Shown: positions 13,198-19,935 of the stretch, piece by piece
Numbering within the stretch: the first letter of the stretch is position 1
Layout: each line of letters starts with the position of its first letter
Source of the DNA: Lentisphaeria bacterium
GTDB lineage: Bacteria > Verrucomicrobiota > Lentisphaeria > Oligosphaerales > Oligosphaeraceae
Assembly (NCBI GenBank): GCA_016287975.1
Contig: JAEEXV010000303.1
Location: forward strand, 1-19,935
DNA: 19,935 bases
Direction of reading: 5' to 3'
Position numbers and translations under genes: made by a program
The notes under the pieces: generated by a model
What the model saw: the letters and a program-made list of their open reading frames with translations, nothing else
The model's database searches: none
Told to the model about the DNA's origin: nothing

Positions 13198-14346
13198 ATG
13201 AATTCAACCGAACGGCGAATCCGCGACTTCGTCGTCCAGCACCAGGGCGACACCATGCTCAGCGAACGGGACCTGGCACGGCGCCTGGACGCCACGCGGG
13301 GCCAGGTGCGCGACGTGCTGCTGCACCTGGAAGGCGAGGGGCTGCTGCGGCGCTGCCCGCAGCGCGGCTATTCCTACGTCGACTACGACCAGGCGGACGA
13401 GGGCATCGCACACTATCTGCGCTTCTTCATCGAGCAGGAAGCCGCCAGGCTCGCCCTCGACCGCATCACTCCAGATGACTTGCGGAGACTCGACGAGATG
13501 CTGGCCAGGCTGAAGGCGATGGCGGACGGCAGGGACTTCCCGCGCTATGCGAAGCTGGACGCCGCCTTCCACACCGCGCTCGTGGGGCTCTCAGGCGACA
13601 ATCTGCTGATCCACCTGTTTTCCTACGTGAGCATGGTGCTCTTCCCCGTCACCGCCGCCGCCGCCGCCCGCTTTGCCGAGCATCGGGAATACTTCGCCAC
13701 CACCCACCAGCATCACCAGCAGATCGTGAAGGCGCTCAGGCAGGGCAACGCCGAAATGCTGCGCATCATGCTGAACATCCACCTCGGCCTCGCTCGGCTC
13801 AACCAGTGGATGGGCGAACAGCGCGTGCAGGACTTCCTTGCCGCCGTCCCCCCCGCCCACGCCCGACGGCACCGCACCGCGCGCTGGACGCCGAAGCAGA
13901 TGGAGCAGGCCCGCCAGTATGTCCGCAGCCTGGACTTCAGTTCCCCCGCAGTCGCGGGGCTGGTCGTTCTGCTGGAAGCCAACCACCATTTCACGGGCGA
14001 CGCCCTGGCGGAGCTCTTCGGCGTCTCCGCCAGTTCGGTGGACAGGCTGATCCGCCATTTCCGATGGAACGACGGCACCGTCCCCGAAGCCACCCGCGGG
14101 CGCGGCCATGCCCTGCTCTCCCCAGAGGCCGCCCGCGCGCTCTTCGCGCCGCTGGCGGTGGCCGACGGCGGCGTCGCCTTCTCCGACCTGCGCGTCGCCG
14201 CGGAAAAGGCGCTGAAACGCCCCATCCGCCCTAATTACCTCTACAAACTGCTTGCCCACCTGGGCTGGCGGAAGGGCGCGCGCGAAGGCCGCTCCTTCCG
14301 CTGGCTTCCCCCGACGGACTTCGGCACCACACCCCCAGCACCATAA
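13198..14346 (+). CDS. FadR-type GntR regulator with C-terminal transposase-like HTH region
   Basis: A 382-residue protein. Residues 1-60 are a GntR winged helix (SERDLARRLDATRGQVRDVL, then GLLRRCPQRGYSYV). Residues ~70-215 are an all-helical FCD ligand domain with the expected metal-site residues Asp121, His125, His173 and His195; such domains bind small carboxylates. The usual protein ends near residue 220. Here residues ~225-370 continue with two further helix-turn-helix-like segments, 266-290 (GDALAELFGVSASSVDRLI) and 325-358 ending in YLYKLLAHLGWRK, joined by a GRGHALLSPEAARALF stretch. That order resembles the DNA-binding part of IS630-type transposases without a catalytic domain. The ATG at 13198 is supported by AAAGGA at 13181-13186; the open frame extends upstream through the promoter. 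It lies nine bases before the secreted-protein gene and probably autoregulates through the palindrome at 13087-13100. Confidence 0.8.
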   Translation: MNSTERRIRDFVVQHQGDTMLSERDLARRLDATRGQVRDVLLHLEGEGLLRRCPQRGYSYVDYDQADEGIAHYLRFFIEQEAARLALDRITPDDLRRLDEMLARLKAMADGRDFPRYAKLDAAFHTALVGLSGDNLLIHLFSYVSMVLFPVTAAAAARFAEHREYFATTHQHHQQIVKALRQGNAEMLRIMLNIHLGLARLNQWMGEQRVQDFLAAVPPAHARRHRTARWTPKQMEQARQYVRSLDFSSPAVAGLVVLLEANHHFTGDALAELFGVSASSVDRLIRHFRWNDGTVPEATRGRGHALLSPEAARALFAPLAVADGGVAFSDLRVAAEKALKRPIRPNYLYKLLAHLGWRKGAREGRSFRWLPPTDFGTTPPAP

Positions 14347-14355
14347 GAGCATCCC

Positions 14356-17300
14356 ATGCACCGTTGCCACTCACGAATCCTGTTGCCCGCCCTCCTCGCG
14401 CTCTGCAGCCTCCTCCTCGCCGCCGAACCAATCTCGTTCCAGGCTTGCTTCGACGGCGCCGCCGCGCCTCCTGGCGTCAGCGTCAGCGGCATCAACAACC
14501 GCGAGTTCGCGCTGGCCGAGAAGGACGGACGACAGACCATGCAGGTCACCCGCCTCGGCCGCGCGCAATGCACCTTCGCCCTCAAGGGCGAAGTGCCCCC
14601 TGGCCGTGAACAGCTCTTCTCCCTTTGCTTCCGCACAGGACCGGCCGACACCAGCGTCATCGCCTTCGCCCTGCGCAATCAACGCGCCGACCAGACCGTC
14701 GCGGCCTTCCGCATCCAGGCCCGCGGCACCGTCCTCGCCGTGCACAACAGCCGCAAGGGCTTCGGCGCCGCCCGCTATGCGCAGGATCAATGGCAGGAAC
14801 TCCGCCTCCGCCTCGTCCCTGGTCAGGCGACCTACCGTATCGAGGTGCGACAGCCGAACGGACAGTGGCAAGGCATCCGCGACATCCCCAAGGACCACGA
14901 CCTGCCTGTCGACGCCGTCGTCGTCGCCAACTACCCCAGCGGCAAGACCACCCCCAATGTGACCTGGCTGGACAGGCTCGCGCTCACCACCGAACCTGGA
15001 CGCTCCGTGGCCAACCGCGAAAACGTCGCCCTCGCGGCCAACGACGCCGTCGCATCCGTGCGCGAAAACGGCGCCGCACGCCCCGCCCCGTTCCTGAACG
15101 ACGGCCTCCTGGACAGGCGCAACGCGCAAATGCTGCGGCTGCCCGCGACGCTGGAGATCGAACTGCCCACGCCCCAGACCGTCAGCACCGCGCGCCTCTA
15201 CAGCGGAGTCGCCGCCTATCGCGGCAACCCCAGCGGCGAATGCGCCGCGACGCACGCCAAAGTCGAAGTGCTCTCCCTCGCCAGCGGACAATGGCGCGAG
15301 GTCGCCGACCCCGCCGCCGCGGACGGCGACACGCCTGAAGGCGCCTTCCTCCAGGCCGACTTCCCCCCGCTGGCCGTGCGCGCCCTGCGCATCACCATCA
15401 CCGAATCCACCGACACGGGGCGCCGCGCCAGCGGCCCCGCCCCCTGGCGCGGCGTGCTCGTCCGCGAAGTGGCGCTCCATGCCGACGCCGTCAGCGCATC
15501 CACCACCAATCTCCTCGCCAACAAACTCGAGGCCGAGTTCAGGCTCCCCGTCTACCGCGACCAGCCTCGGGCGCAACTCTACGCCATCCTCGACGCCTCC
15601 ATTCCCTCCCTGGAAGTCGAACTCAGTTTCCGCGAACGCTTCGACGGGCGCGCCCCCGCGCCCCCGCGCCGCGTCCGCCTCCATCCAGGCACGAATGTCG
15701 TCCCCGTCGACATCCACGGCTGGCCCGACGGCGAATACCGCTGCGGCATCCGCGCCGCCGGCGCAAACCAGCCCGTCAAGGGCGAAATCGGACGCCTCCT
15801 CCGCATCAACCATGTCGACGAACCGCCGCCACCCGCCGACCCCGCCGAGGTAACTGGACAAAAACTCTTCTTCCCCGACGGACGATATCTGCAGGATTCC
15901 TACTGGCTCCGCTTCGAGACGGGACGCGCCGAGACCCACCGCGTAGGGCGCGCCTTCCTCGATCCTGGACATCTCATCCAACTCGGCTCCAGCCTCGCAT
16001 TCCTGCCCGACGGCAGGATCGTCGTGCGATACCGCACCATGCCGCGCAACTGGGACGCCAAGGCCGCCCGCGAACGCCATGCCATCGCCTCCCTCCAGGA
16101 TCTCGACCACTGGGAACTCCACGAAGGCCCGCCGCCGCCCGAGGCGAAGCCCGCGACCACGCCCCTGGCGCGCGCCCACGCAAACGCATACACCGGCGGC
16201 GCCGACGCCATTCCAAAGGACAGGATCGCCTTCTACGATCCCGACAAGGACGGGCCCATCCCCCTCGACCAGATCAGGGTGCAGTACGCAGGCTACCGCA
16301 AACTCGACTGGGGAGTCCTCCAGGTGCCGCCACAGTCCACCTGGGTCCTCTGGAAACGCCCCGACGGATCCTACCGCATCGTCGGACGCCAGCCGCTGCT
16401 GCAGGACAACATCAGTTCAGGCGAGTTCGAGGCCCTCACCGACAGCAACGACAACCACGCGGGGCAGTGGCTCTCCCCCGACGGCAAGACCCTCTTCTTC
16501 ATGCGCGGGCATCTCCTGCGCCGCTACCCGCCGTTCCAGGCGAAATACGACAACCTCGGCCCCATCTGCCGCATCCTGACCATCTTCTCCACCCAGGACG
16601 GAATCCACTGGAAGCGGCACTACGCCGCCCTCCCCGACGAACAGGATCCCCCGACCGCCCAGCACTACGGCAGTTCCATCTACCAAATCCCTGGCGGCAA
16701 CGGCCTGATGATCGCCTACACCTACAACTACAGCGCCCTCCACCAGAACTGGAATGTCGAACTCAACTACAGCTGGGACGGGCGCCGCTGGCACCGCAGC
16801 CCCGACCGCCGCCCGTGGGTGCCCCTCGGCGCCCCGGGCGAGTGGAACTTCGGGCACACCACCTACCACAACCAGTTCGCAACCCTGGACGGATGGACCT
16901 ATCATCTGGTCGGATGGGGCTCCGAAGGCCCGCACTTCTCCGGCGACTTCACCTACCGCCAGCAGTCCATCGACACCCTCGACGCCGACGCCCTCGCCCG
17001 GCACTTCCAAGGCCGCGACCTGGAGAAATGGCCGTACTTCAGCCACTACGGCTCCCTCGGAAAACTCGCCGCCGCCATCAAGACCATGGGCATCACCCCA
17101 GGCATCACCAAGTTCCGCGAGGACGGCTGGTTCGCCCTGGCCGCCGACCAGGAACCAGGCACCTTCACCACCCGACGCCTCCGTGCCTCGGGCACCCTGG
17201 CGGCCAATCTCGAAATCGCCCCTGGCGGACACTTCGAAATCCAGCTGCTCGACCCCGACGGCGCCATCCTCGCCACCAAGCGCCTGCAGCAGGGCGGCCG

Positions 17301-17394
17301 CTCCTGCCCGCTCTTCGACCATCTCCCCGCCACTCCGTTCCAGTTGCGCGCCACCATGCGCAACACCAGACTCTACACCCTGGAATTCAAATAA
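14356..17394 (+). CDS. Large secreted protein: LamG-like, discoidin-like and beta-propeller regions
   Basis: A 1012-residue protein with a signal peptide (basic MHRCHSR, then [15 protein letters not shown]). Residues ~25-210 look like a LamG/concanavalin-type beta-sandwich. Residues ~220-375 resemble an F5/8 type C (discoidin) carbohydrate-binding domain, with the typical ...PFLNDGLLD start. From about 480 to 940 there are repeated blade-like segments ([50 protein letters not shown]), consistent with a sialidase- or GH43/GH32-like propeller. The last ~70 residues form a beta-sandwich ending LYTLEFK, as in secreted glycosidase-like proteins. Activity and substrate are not identifiable. It follows the regulator by nine bases with only a weak AAGAG before the ATG, so it is probably controlled by that regulator. 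Confidence 0.75.
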   Translation: MHRCHSRILLPALLALCSLLLAAEPISFQACFDGAAAPPGVSVSGINNREFALAEKDGRQTMQVTRLGRAQCTFALKGEVPPGREQLFSLCFRTGPADTSVIAFALRNQRADQTVAAFRIQARGTVLAVHNSRKGFGAARYAQDQWQELRLRLVPGQATYRIEVRQPNGQWQGIRDIPKDHDLPVDAVVVANYPSGKTTPNVTWLDRLALTTEPGRSVANRENVALAANDAVASVRENGAARPAPFLNDGLLDRRNAQMLRLPATLEIELPTPQTVSTARLYSGVAAYRGNPSGECAATHAKVEVLSLASGQWREVADPAAADGDTPEGAFLQADFPPLAVRALRITITESTDTGRRASGPAPWRGVLVREVALHADAVSASTTNLLANKLEAEFRLPVYRDQPRAQLYAILDASIPSLEVELSFRERFDGRAPAPPRRVRLHPGTNVVPVDIHGWPDGEYRCGIRAAGANQPVKGEIGRLLRINHVDEPPPPADPAEVTGQKLFFPDGRYLQDSYWLRFETGRAETHRVGRAFLDPGHLIQLGSSLAFLPDGRIVVRYRTMPRNWDAKAARERHAIASLQDLDHWELHEGPPPPEAKPATTPLARAHANAYTGGADAIPKDRIAFYDPDKDGPIPLDQIRVQYAGYRKLDWGVLQVPPQSTWVLWKRPDGSYRIVGRQPLLQDNISSGEFEALTDSNDNHAGQWLSPDGKTLFFMRGHLLRRYPPFQAKYDNLGPICRILTIFSTQDGIHWKRHYAALPDEQDPPTAQHYGSSIYQIPGGNGLMIAYTYNYSALHQNWNVELNYSWDGRRWHRSPDRRPWVPLGAPGEWNFGHTTYHNQFATLDGWTYHLVGWGSEGPHFSGDFTYRQQSIDTLDADALARHFQGRDLEKWPYFSHYGSLGKLAAAIKTMGITPGITKFREDGWFALAADQEPGTFTTRRLRASGTLAANLEIAPGGHFEIQLLDPDGAILATKRLQQGGRSCPLFDHLPATPFQLRATMRNTRLYTLEFK

Positions 17395-17408
17395 CCCCCG
17401 CCACACCC

Positions 17409-18173
17409 ATGAAACGCCATCCTTCCTTCACGCTCATCGAACTCCTCGTCGTCATCGCCATCATCGCGATCCTCGCCAGCATGCTGCTCCCCGCCCTCGG
17501 AAAGGCCCGCGCCAAGGCCCGCTCCGCCGCCTGCATCTCAAACCTCAAGCAATGCACTCTCGCCCATCTCATGTACTGCAATGACAATGAGGGCATCGCC
17601 TTCGCATACAGCGAAAAAGGGCAGGTCGCCGACCTCTCCGTGATCGCCAACCGCCGATTCCGATTCTACTGGACTGGCACCATCATGTATAATGGATACC
17701 TCCCCGATGGCTCCGCCGCCATCCGCTGCCCGAACATCGCCTCCAAGGCCGAAATCGTCTGGATCAACAGCTCCGACCCACGATACATGTACGCATACGG
17801 CACCCCTGGCGCCTGGATGTGCGCCTGGCTCGCGGGAACCCCGTGGGTCGTCCCCCCGAACTACAACGTCCCAGCCACCTCCCCCGCGAACTCCTACCGC
17901 TGCTACAACACCCGACAGGTCGCCACCCCTGCCACATTCCCCCTCCTCGGTGACTCCTTCTACATCGGCACCGCCGCATACGCCAACAAGGACGCCGCGT
18001 TCCTCCAGGACGGCATGGTGCGCATCGACCACGCCTCCCGCACCAACTTCTCCTTCCTCGACGGACACGCCGCCACCATCACCCTGAACGAACTCGACGA
18101 CTTCATGACCAAAAACTCCATGAAGAAGTTCACCGCCTTCGTCAACACCGCGCACGTCAAGATCACCCGCTGA
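17409..18173 (+). CDS. Prepilin-like protein with H-X9-DG domain
   Basis: A 254-residue protein starting [17 protein letters not shown], the type IV pilin/type II pseudopilin N-terminus with Glu11 at the +5 position. It is followed by a long hydrophobic helix to about residue 30 and a basic, coiled helix ([17 protein letters not shown]). Near the C-terminus His208 is separated by exactly nine residues from Asp218-Gly219, the H-X9-DG signature of prepilin-like proteins abundant in Planctomycetota and Lentisphaerota. Residue -1 of the cleavage site is Ser6 rather than the usual Gly. It would be processed by a prepilin peptidase and displayed from the inner membrane; its precise role is unknown for the family. 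The ATG at 17409 follows the secreted-protein stop by 14 bases without a Shine-Dalgarno sequence. Longer upstream open frames are shadows of that gene. Confidence 0.88.
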   Translation: MKRHPSFTLIELLVVIAIIAILASMLLPALGKARAKARSAACISNLKQCTLAHLMYCNDNEGIAFAYSEKGQVADLSVIANRRFRFYWTGTIMYNGYLPDGSAAIRCPNIASKAEIVWINSSDPRYMYAYGTPGAWMCAWLAGTPWVVPPNYNVPATSPANSYRCYNTRQVATPATFPLLGDSFYIGTAAYANKDAAFLQDGMVRIDHASRTNFSFLDGHAATITLNELDDFMTKNSMKKFTAFVNTAHVKITR

Positions 18174-18202
18174 GTTCAGCCCCCACCTCCCACAAACCGC
18201 CC

Positions 18203-18448
18203 GCGATTCCATCCCCGCGCAGGCCCCGCCATCCGCCCAGCGTGTGTCTGCGAGCTTGCTCGCTGGCAAAGCCCCGATCGCCCGCGCCCCAGCATCGCGC
18301 AGCCCCCGCCATCCGCTCGGCGTGTGCGAGCGGGCTTGCCCGCTGGCAAAGCCCCGATCGCCCGCAATCCAGCCCCGCGCAGGCCCCGCCATCCGCCCAG
18401 CGTGTGCCAGCGGGCAAATGCCCGCTGGCAAAGCCCCGATCGCCCACG
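18203..18448 (+). repeat. Array of 80-bp palindromic repeats, left of folC
   Basis: Units start with CGTGTG at 18241, 18321 and 18401, exactly 80 bases apart, preceded by a partial unit (from about 18203) and ending in a truncated third unit. Each contains a GC-rich palindrome followed by CTGGCAAAGCCCCGATCGCC and a conserved block resembling CCCCGCGCAGGCCCCGCCATC. The hairpin of unit 3 is perfect, with 12-base arms at 18405-18416 and 18419-18430. Unit 1 has GCGAGC/GCTCGC where the others have GCGGGC/GCCCGC, a paired change that keeps the stem. The array fills most of the 368-base pilin-folC spacer; I see no gene in it. Confidence 0.92.
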
Positions 18449-18473
18449 GCCCGCCCCGTCTTCTCGCGGCGTA

Positions 18474-18483
18474 TTATATTCAG
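18474..18483 (+). promoter_or_regulatory. AT-rich -10-like element before folC
   Basis: TTATATTCAG, containing TATATT at 18475-18480, sits in a GC-rich stretch just after the repeat array and 61 bases before the ATG at 18542. It closely matches TTATATTACAG before the ketosynthase. No clear -35 is seen at 16-18 bases. It is the likeliest folC promoter element. Confidence 0.35.
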
Positions 18484-18541
18484 TATCGGCGCGGTTCTGC
18501 GCCCCGTCTTCACCCTCCATTCAGCCCCAAGCCATTTTCCG

Positions 18542-19780
18542 ATGATGCGCGATCTCGATCCCGCCCGCGAGGCGCAGTTCTTCGCCCTCTTCCAGGACTA
18601 TTTCAACCTGGAGAGCGATGCCGGCAAGCAGCACGACATCGCCAACTACACGATTGAGCGCATGGCGCCGCTCGCCGAAATCGCAGGCAATCCAGAGCGC
18701 CGTCTGAAAATCCTGCACATCGCGGGCACCAAGGGCAAGGGCTCGACTTGCTACTATCTCGGCGCGCTCCTCAACGCCGCTGGAAAATCCTGCGGCATCT
18801 TCACCAGCCCGCACCTGGACACCGTCCGCGAACGCTTCCAGATCAACGGCGAACTGGCCTCCTACGACGAACTCATCCGCCTCGGCGCCGCCCTCGTCGA
18901 CGGACTCCGCGCCCGCGACCTGCACCCGTCCCTCTTCGAGATCTTCACCCTCCTCGCGCTGCAGCTCTTCGACGTGCACGGCGTCGACTACGCGATCCTT
19001 GAAACCGGCATCGGCGGCACCCTCGACGCCACCAACTACATCGACCAAAAACTCGCCGCCGTCATCACCCCCCTGAGCTTCGACCACACCGCCCTCCTCG
19101 GCAACACCATCCAGAAAATCGCCGCACAGAAGGCAGGCATCCTCCGCTTCCGCACCCCCGTCATCCTCTCCAGGCAGCCCTTCCCCGACGGCGAAGCCGC
19201 CATCATCGACGCCGCCCGACGCCTTGACGCCCCCCTCTACCGCCCCCTTCCCGACGGCGACCAGGGCTGGCTTCCCCCCGAAACACCAGCCTTTCTGCGC
19301 GAAAACTTCCAGACCGCCCGTCGCGTCCTCGAAGTGCTCGGCCTCACCCCCCGCCGCGACGCCTTCCGCGCGCCGCTCCTGCGCGCCCGCTTCGAACTCC
19401 TGCGGCGGAATCCCCCCGTCATCATCGACGCCGCCCACAACGCCGACTCCATGCAGCGCCTCGTCGCAGACCTCCGCCGGCACTTCCCGAACCAGCGCTT
19501 CCTCTGCGTGCTGGGCTCCGTCGCGGGCAAAGATATCACTGGCATCTGCCAGGCACTCCGCGGCCTCGACGCCGACTTCATCCTCACCGACCCCGACACC
19601 CCGCGCGCCTCCGCGCGCCCCCAACTCGAAGCCGCCACCAGGGAAGCGGGCCTCGCCGTCCGCGCCTCCGTCCACCGCATCGACTCCGCCGCCGACCTCC
19701 CCGCCGACACCCCCATCCTATTCACGGGCTCCTTCTTCACCGCCACCAGCGGCGAACGCCTCTTCCCCGTCGTCTCCTGA
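18542..19780 (+). CDS. folC: Folylpolyglutamate synthase / dihydrofolate synthase FolC
   Basis: A 412-residue Mur-ligase-family enzyme with the full FolC motif set. ATP loop GTKGKGSTC lies near residues 63-71, SPHLDTVRERFQING near 91-105, ETGIGGTLDATN near 155-166 and FDHTALLGNTIQKIAAQKAG near 180-199. The C-terminal-domain DAAHN motif follows near 298-302. It adds glutamate to dihydropteroate and/or to reduced folates in the cytoplasm, which would retain the cofactor used by ThyX, also in this window. Length is normal. Two adjacent ATGs (18542, 18545) are possible and there is no Shine-Dalgarno sequence; the open frame upstream translates the repeat array and is not real. Direct copies of the 80-bp repeat lie on both sides. 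Confidence 0.92.
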   Translation: MMRDLDPAREAQFFALFQDYFNLESDAGKQHDIANYTIERMAPLAEIAGNPERRLKILHIAGTKGKGSTCYYLGALLNAAGKSCGIFTSPHLDTVRERFQINGELASYDELIRLGAALVDGLRARDLHPSLFEIFTLLALQLFDVHGVDYAILETGIGGTLDATNYIDQKLAAVITPLSFDHTALLGNTIQKIAAQKAGILRFRTPVILSRQPFPDGEAAIIDAARRLDAPLYRPLPDGDQGWLPPETPAFLRENFQTARRVLEVLGLTPRRDAFRAPLLRARFELLRRNPPVIIDAAHNADSMQRLVADLRRHFPNQRFLCVLGSVAGKDITGICQALRGLDADFILTDPDTPRASARPQLEAATREAGLAVRASVHRIDSAADLPADTPILFTGSFFTATSGERLFPVVS

Positions 19781-19786
19781 GCACCT

Positions 19787-19935
19787 ATCCACGCCTTGCC
19801 CCAGCGCCGAAGAGCGCCCAGCGTGTGCCAGCGGGCTTGCCCGCTGGCAAAGCCCCGATCCCCCGCGCTCCAGCCCCGCGCAGGCACCGCTGAGCGCCCC
19901 GCGTGTGCCAGCGGGCTTGCCCGCTGGCAAAGCCC
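19787..19935 (+). repeat. Array of 80-bp palindromic repeats, right of folC (continues off window)
   Basis: Units start with CGTGTG at 19822 and 19902, again exactly 80 bases apart and in the same orientation as the left array. A partial unit precedes them. Each has a perfect 11-bp stem, TGCCAGCGGGC with GCCCGCTGGCA around TT (19826-19849 and 19906-19929), followed by AAAGCCC. The last unit is cut by the window edge. The array starts right after the folC stop and could stabilise the folC mRNA 3' end. Confidence 0.92.

Noticed and set aside
18242..18541. Apparent N-terminal extension of FolC and further short open frames in both strands
   Set aside because: They translate the 80-bp palindromic repeats; FolC homology starts only after the ATG at 18542.
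18203..19935. CRISPR array, considered because of the regular 80-base period
   Set aside because: Whole 80-bp units are similar with no unique spacers of constant size, and no cas genes are present.

Overview
The window is GC-rich, and its codon-level features suggest a bacterium of the Planctomycetota-Verrucomicrobiota-Chlamydiota superphylum, most likely Lentisphaerota. The main reasons are a prepilin-like protein carrying the H-X9-DG signature, a FadR-type regulator beside secreted carbohydrate-active proteins, very large heparinase II/III-type proteins with an N-terminal zinc ribbon, and many start codons without a Shine-Dalgarno sequence. This placement is inference; no rRNA or other marker is present.

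Left part (1-5583): a 5' fragment of alanine dehydrogenase runs leftward off the edge. Divergent from it is a tightly packed run of housekeeping and biosynthetic genes: a ketosynthase and acyl carrier protein with overlapping stop and start, flavin-dependent thymidylate synthase (thyX), a single long frame joining thiamine pyrophosphokinase to UDP-N-acetylmuramate-alanine ligase (TPK-MurC), and a small membrane-anchored protein with an NTF2-like look that overlaps it by four bases. A 9-bp tandem repeat lies between thyX and the fusion gene.

Middle part (5590-13004): two tandem, closely related ~980-residue secreted heparinase II/III-family proteins are followed by a 12-helix MFS transporter. 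The spaces between these genes hold GC-rich palindromes of REP type.

Right part (13005-18173): a relatively AT-rich intergenic island carries a good sigma70-type promoter and an operator-like palindrome. It leads into a FadR/GntR regulator with an unusual C-terminal extension resembling an IS630-type transposase DNA-binding region. Close behind are a 1012-residue secreted protein (LamG-like, discoidin-like, beta-propeller and C-terminal beta-sandwich regions) and an H-X9-DG prepilin-like protein. With the heparinases and transporter these look like a locus for breaking down and importing an acidic polysaccharide. That reading is inference.

Right end (18174-19935): folC is flanked on both sides by arrays of the same 80-bp palindromic repeat; the right-hand array continues beyond the window.

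The best candidates for something undescribed are the TPK-MurC fusion, the FadR-transposase-HTH fusion, and the 80-bp palindromic repeat family whose stems vary by paired base changes.
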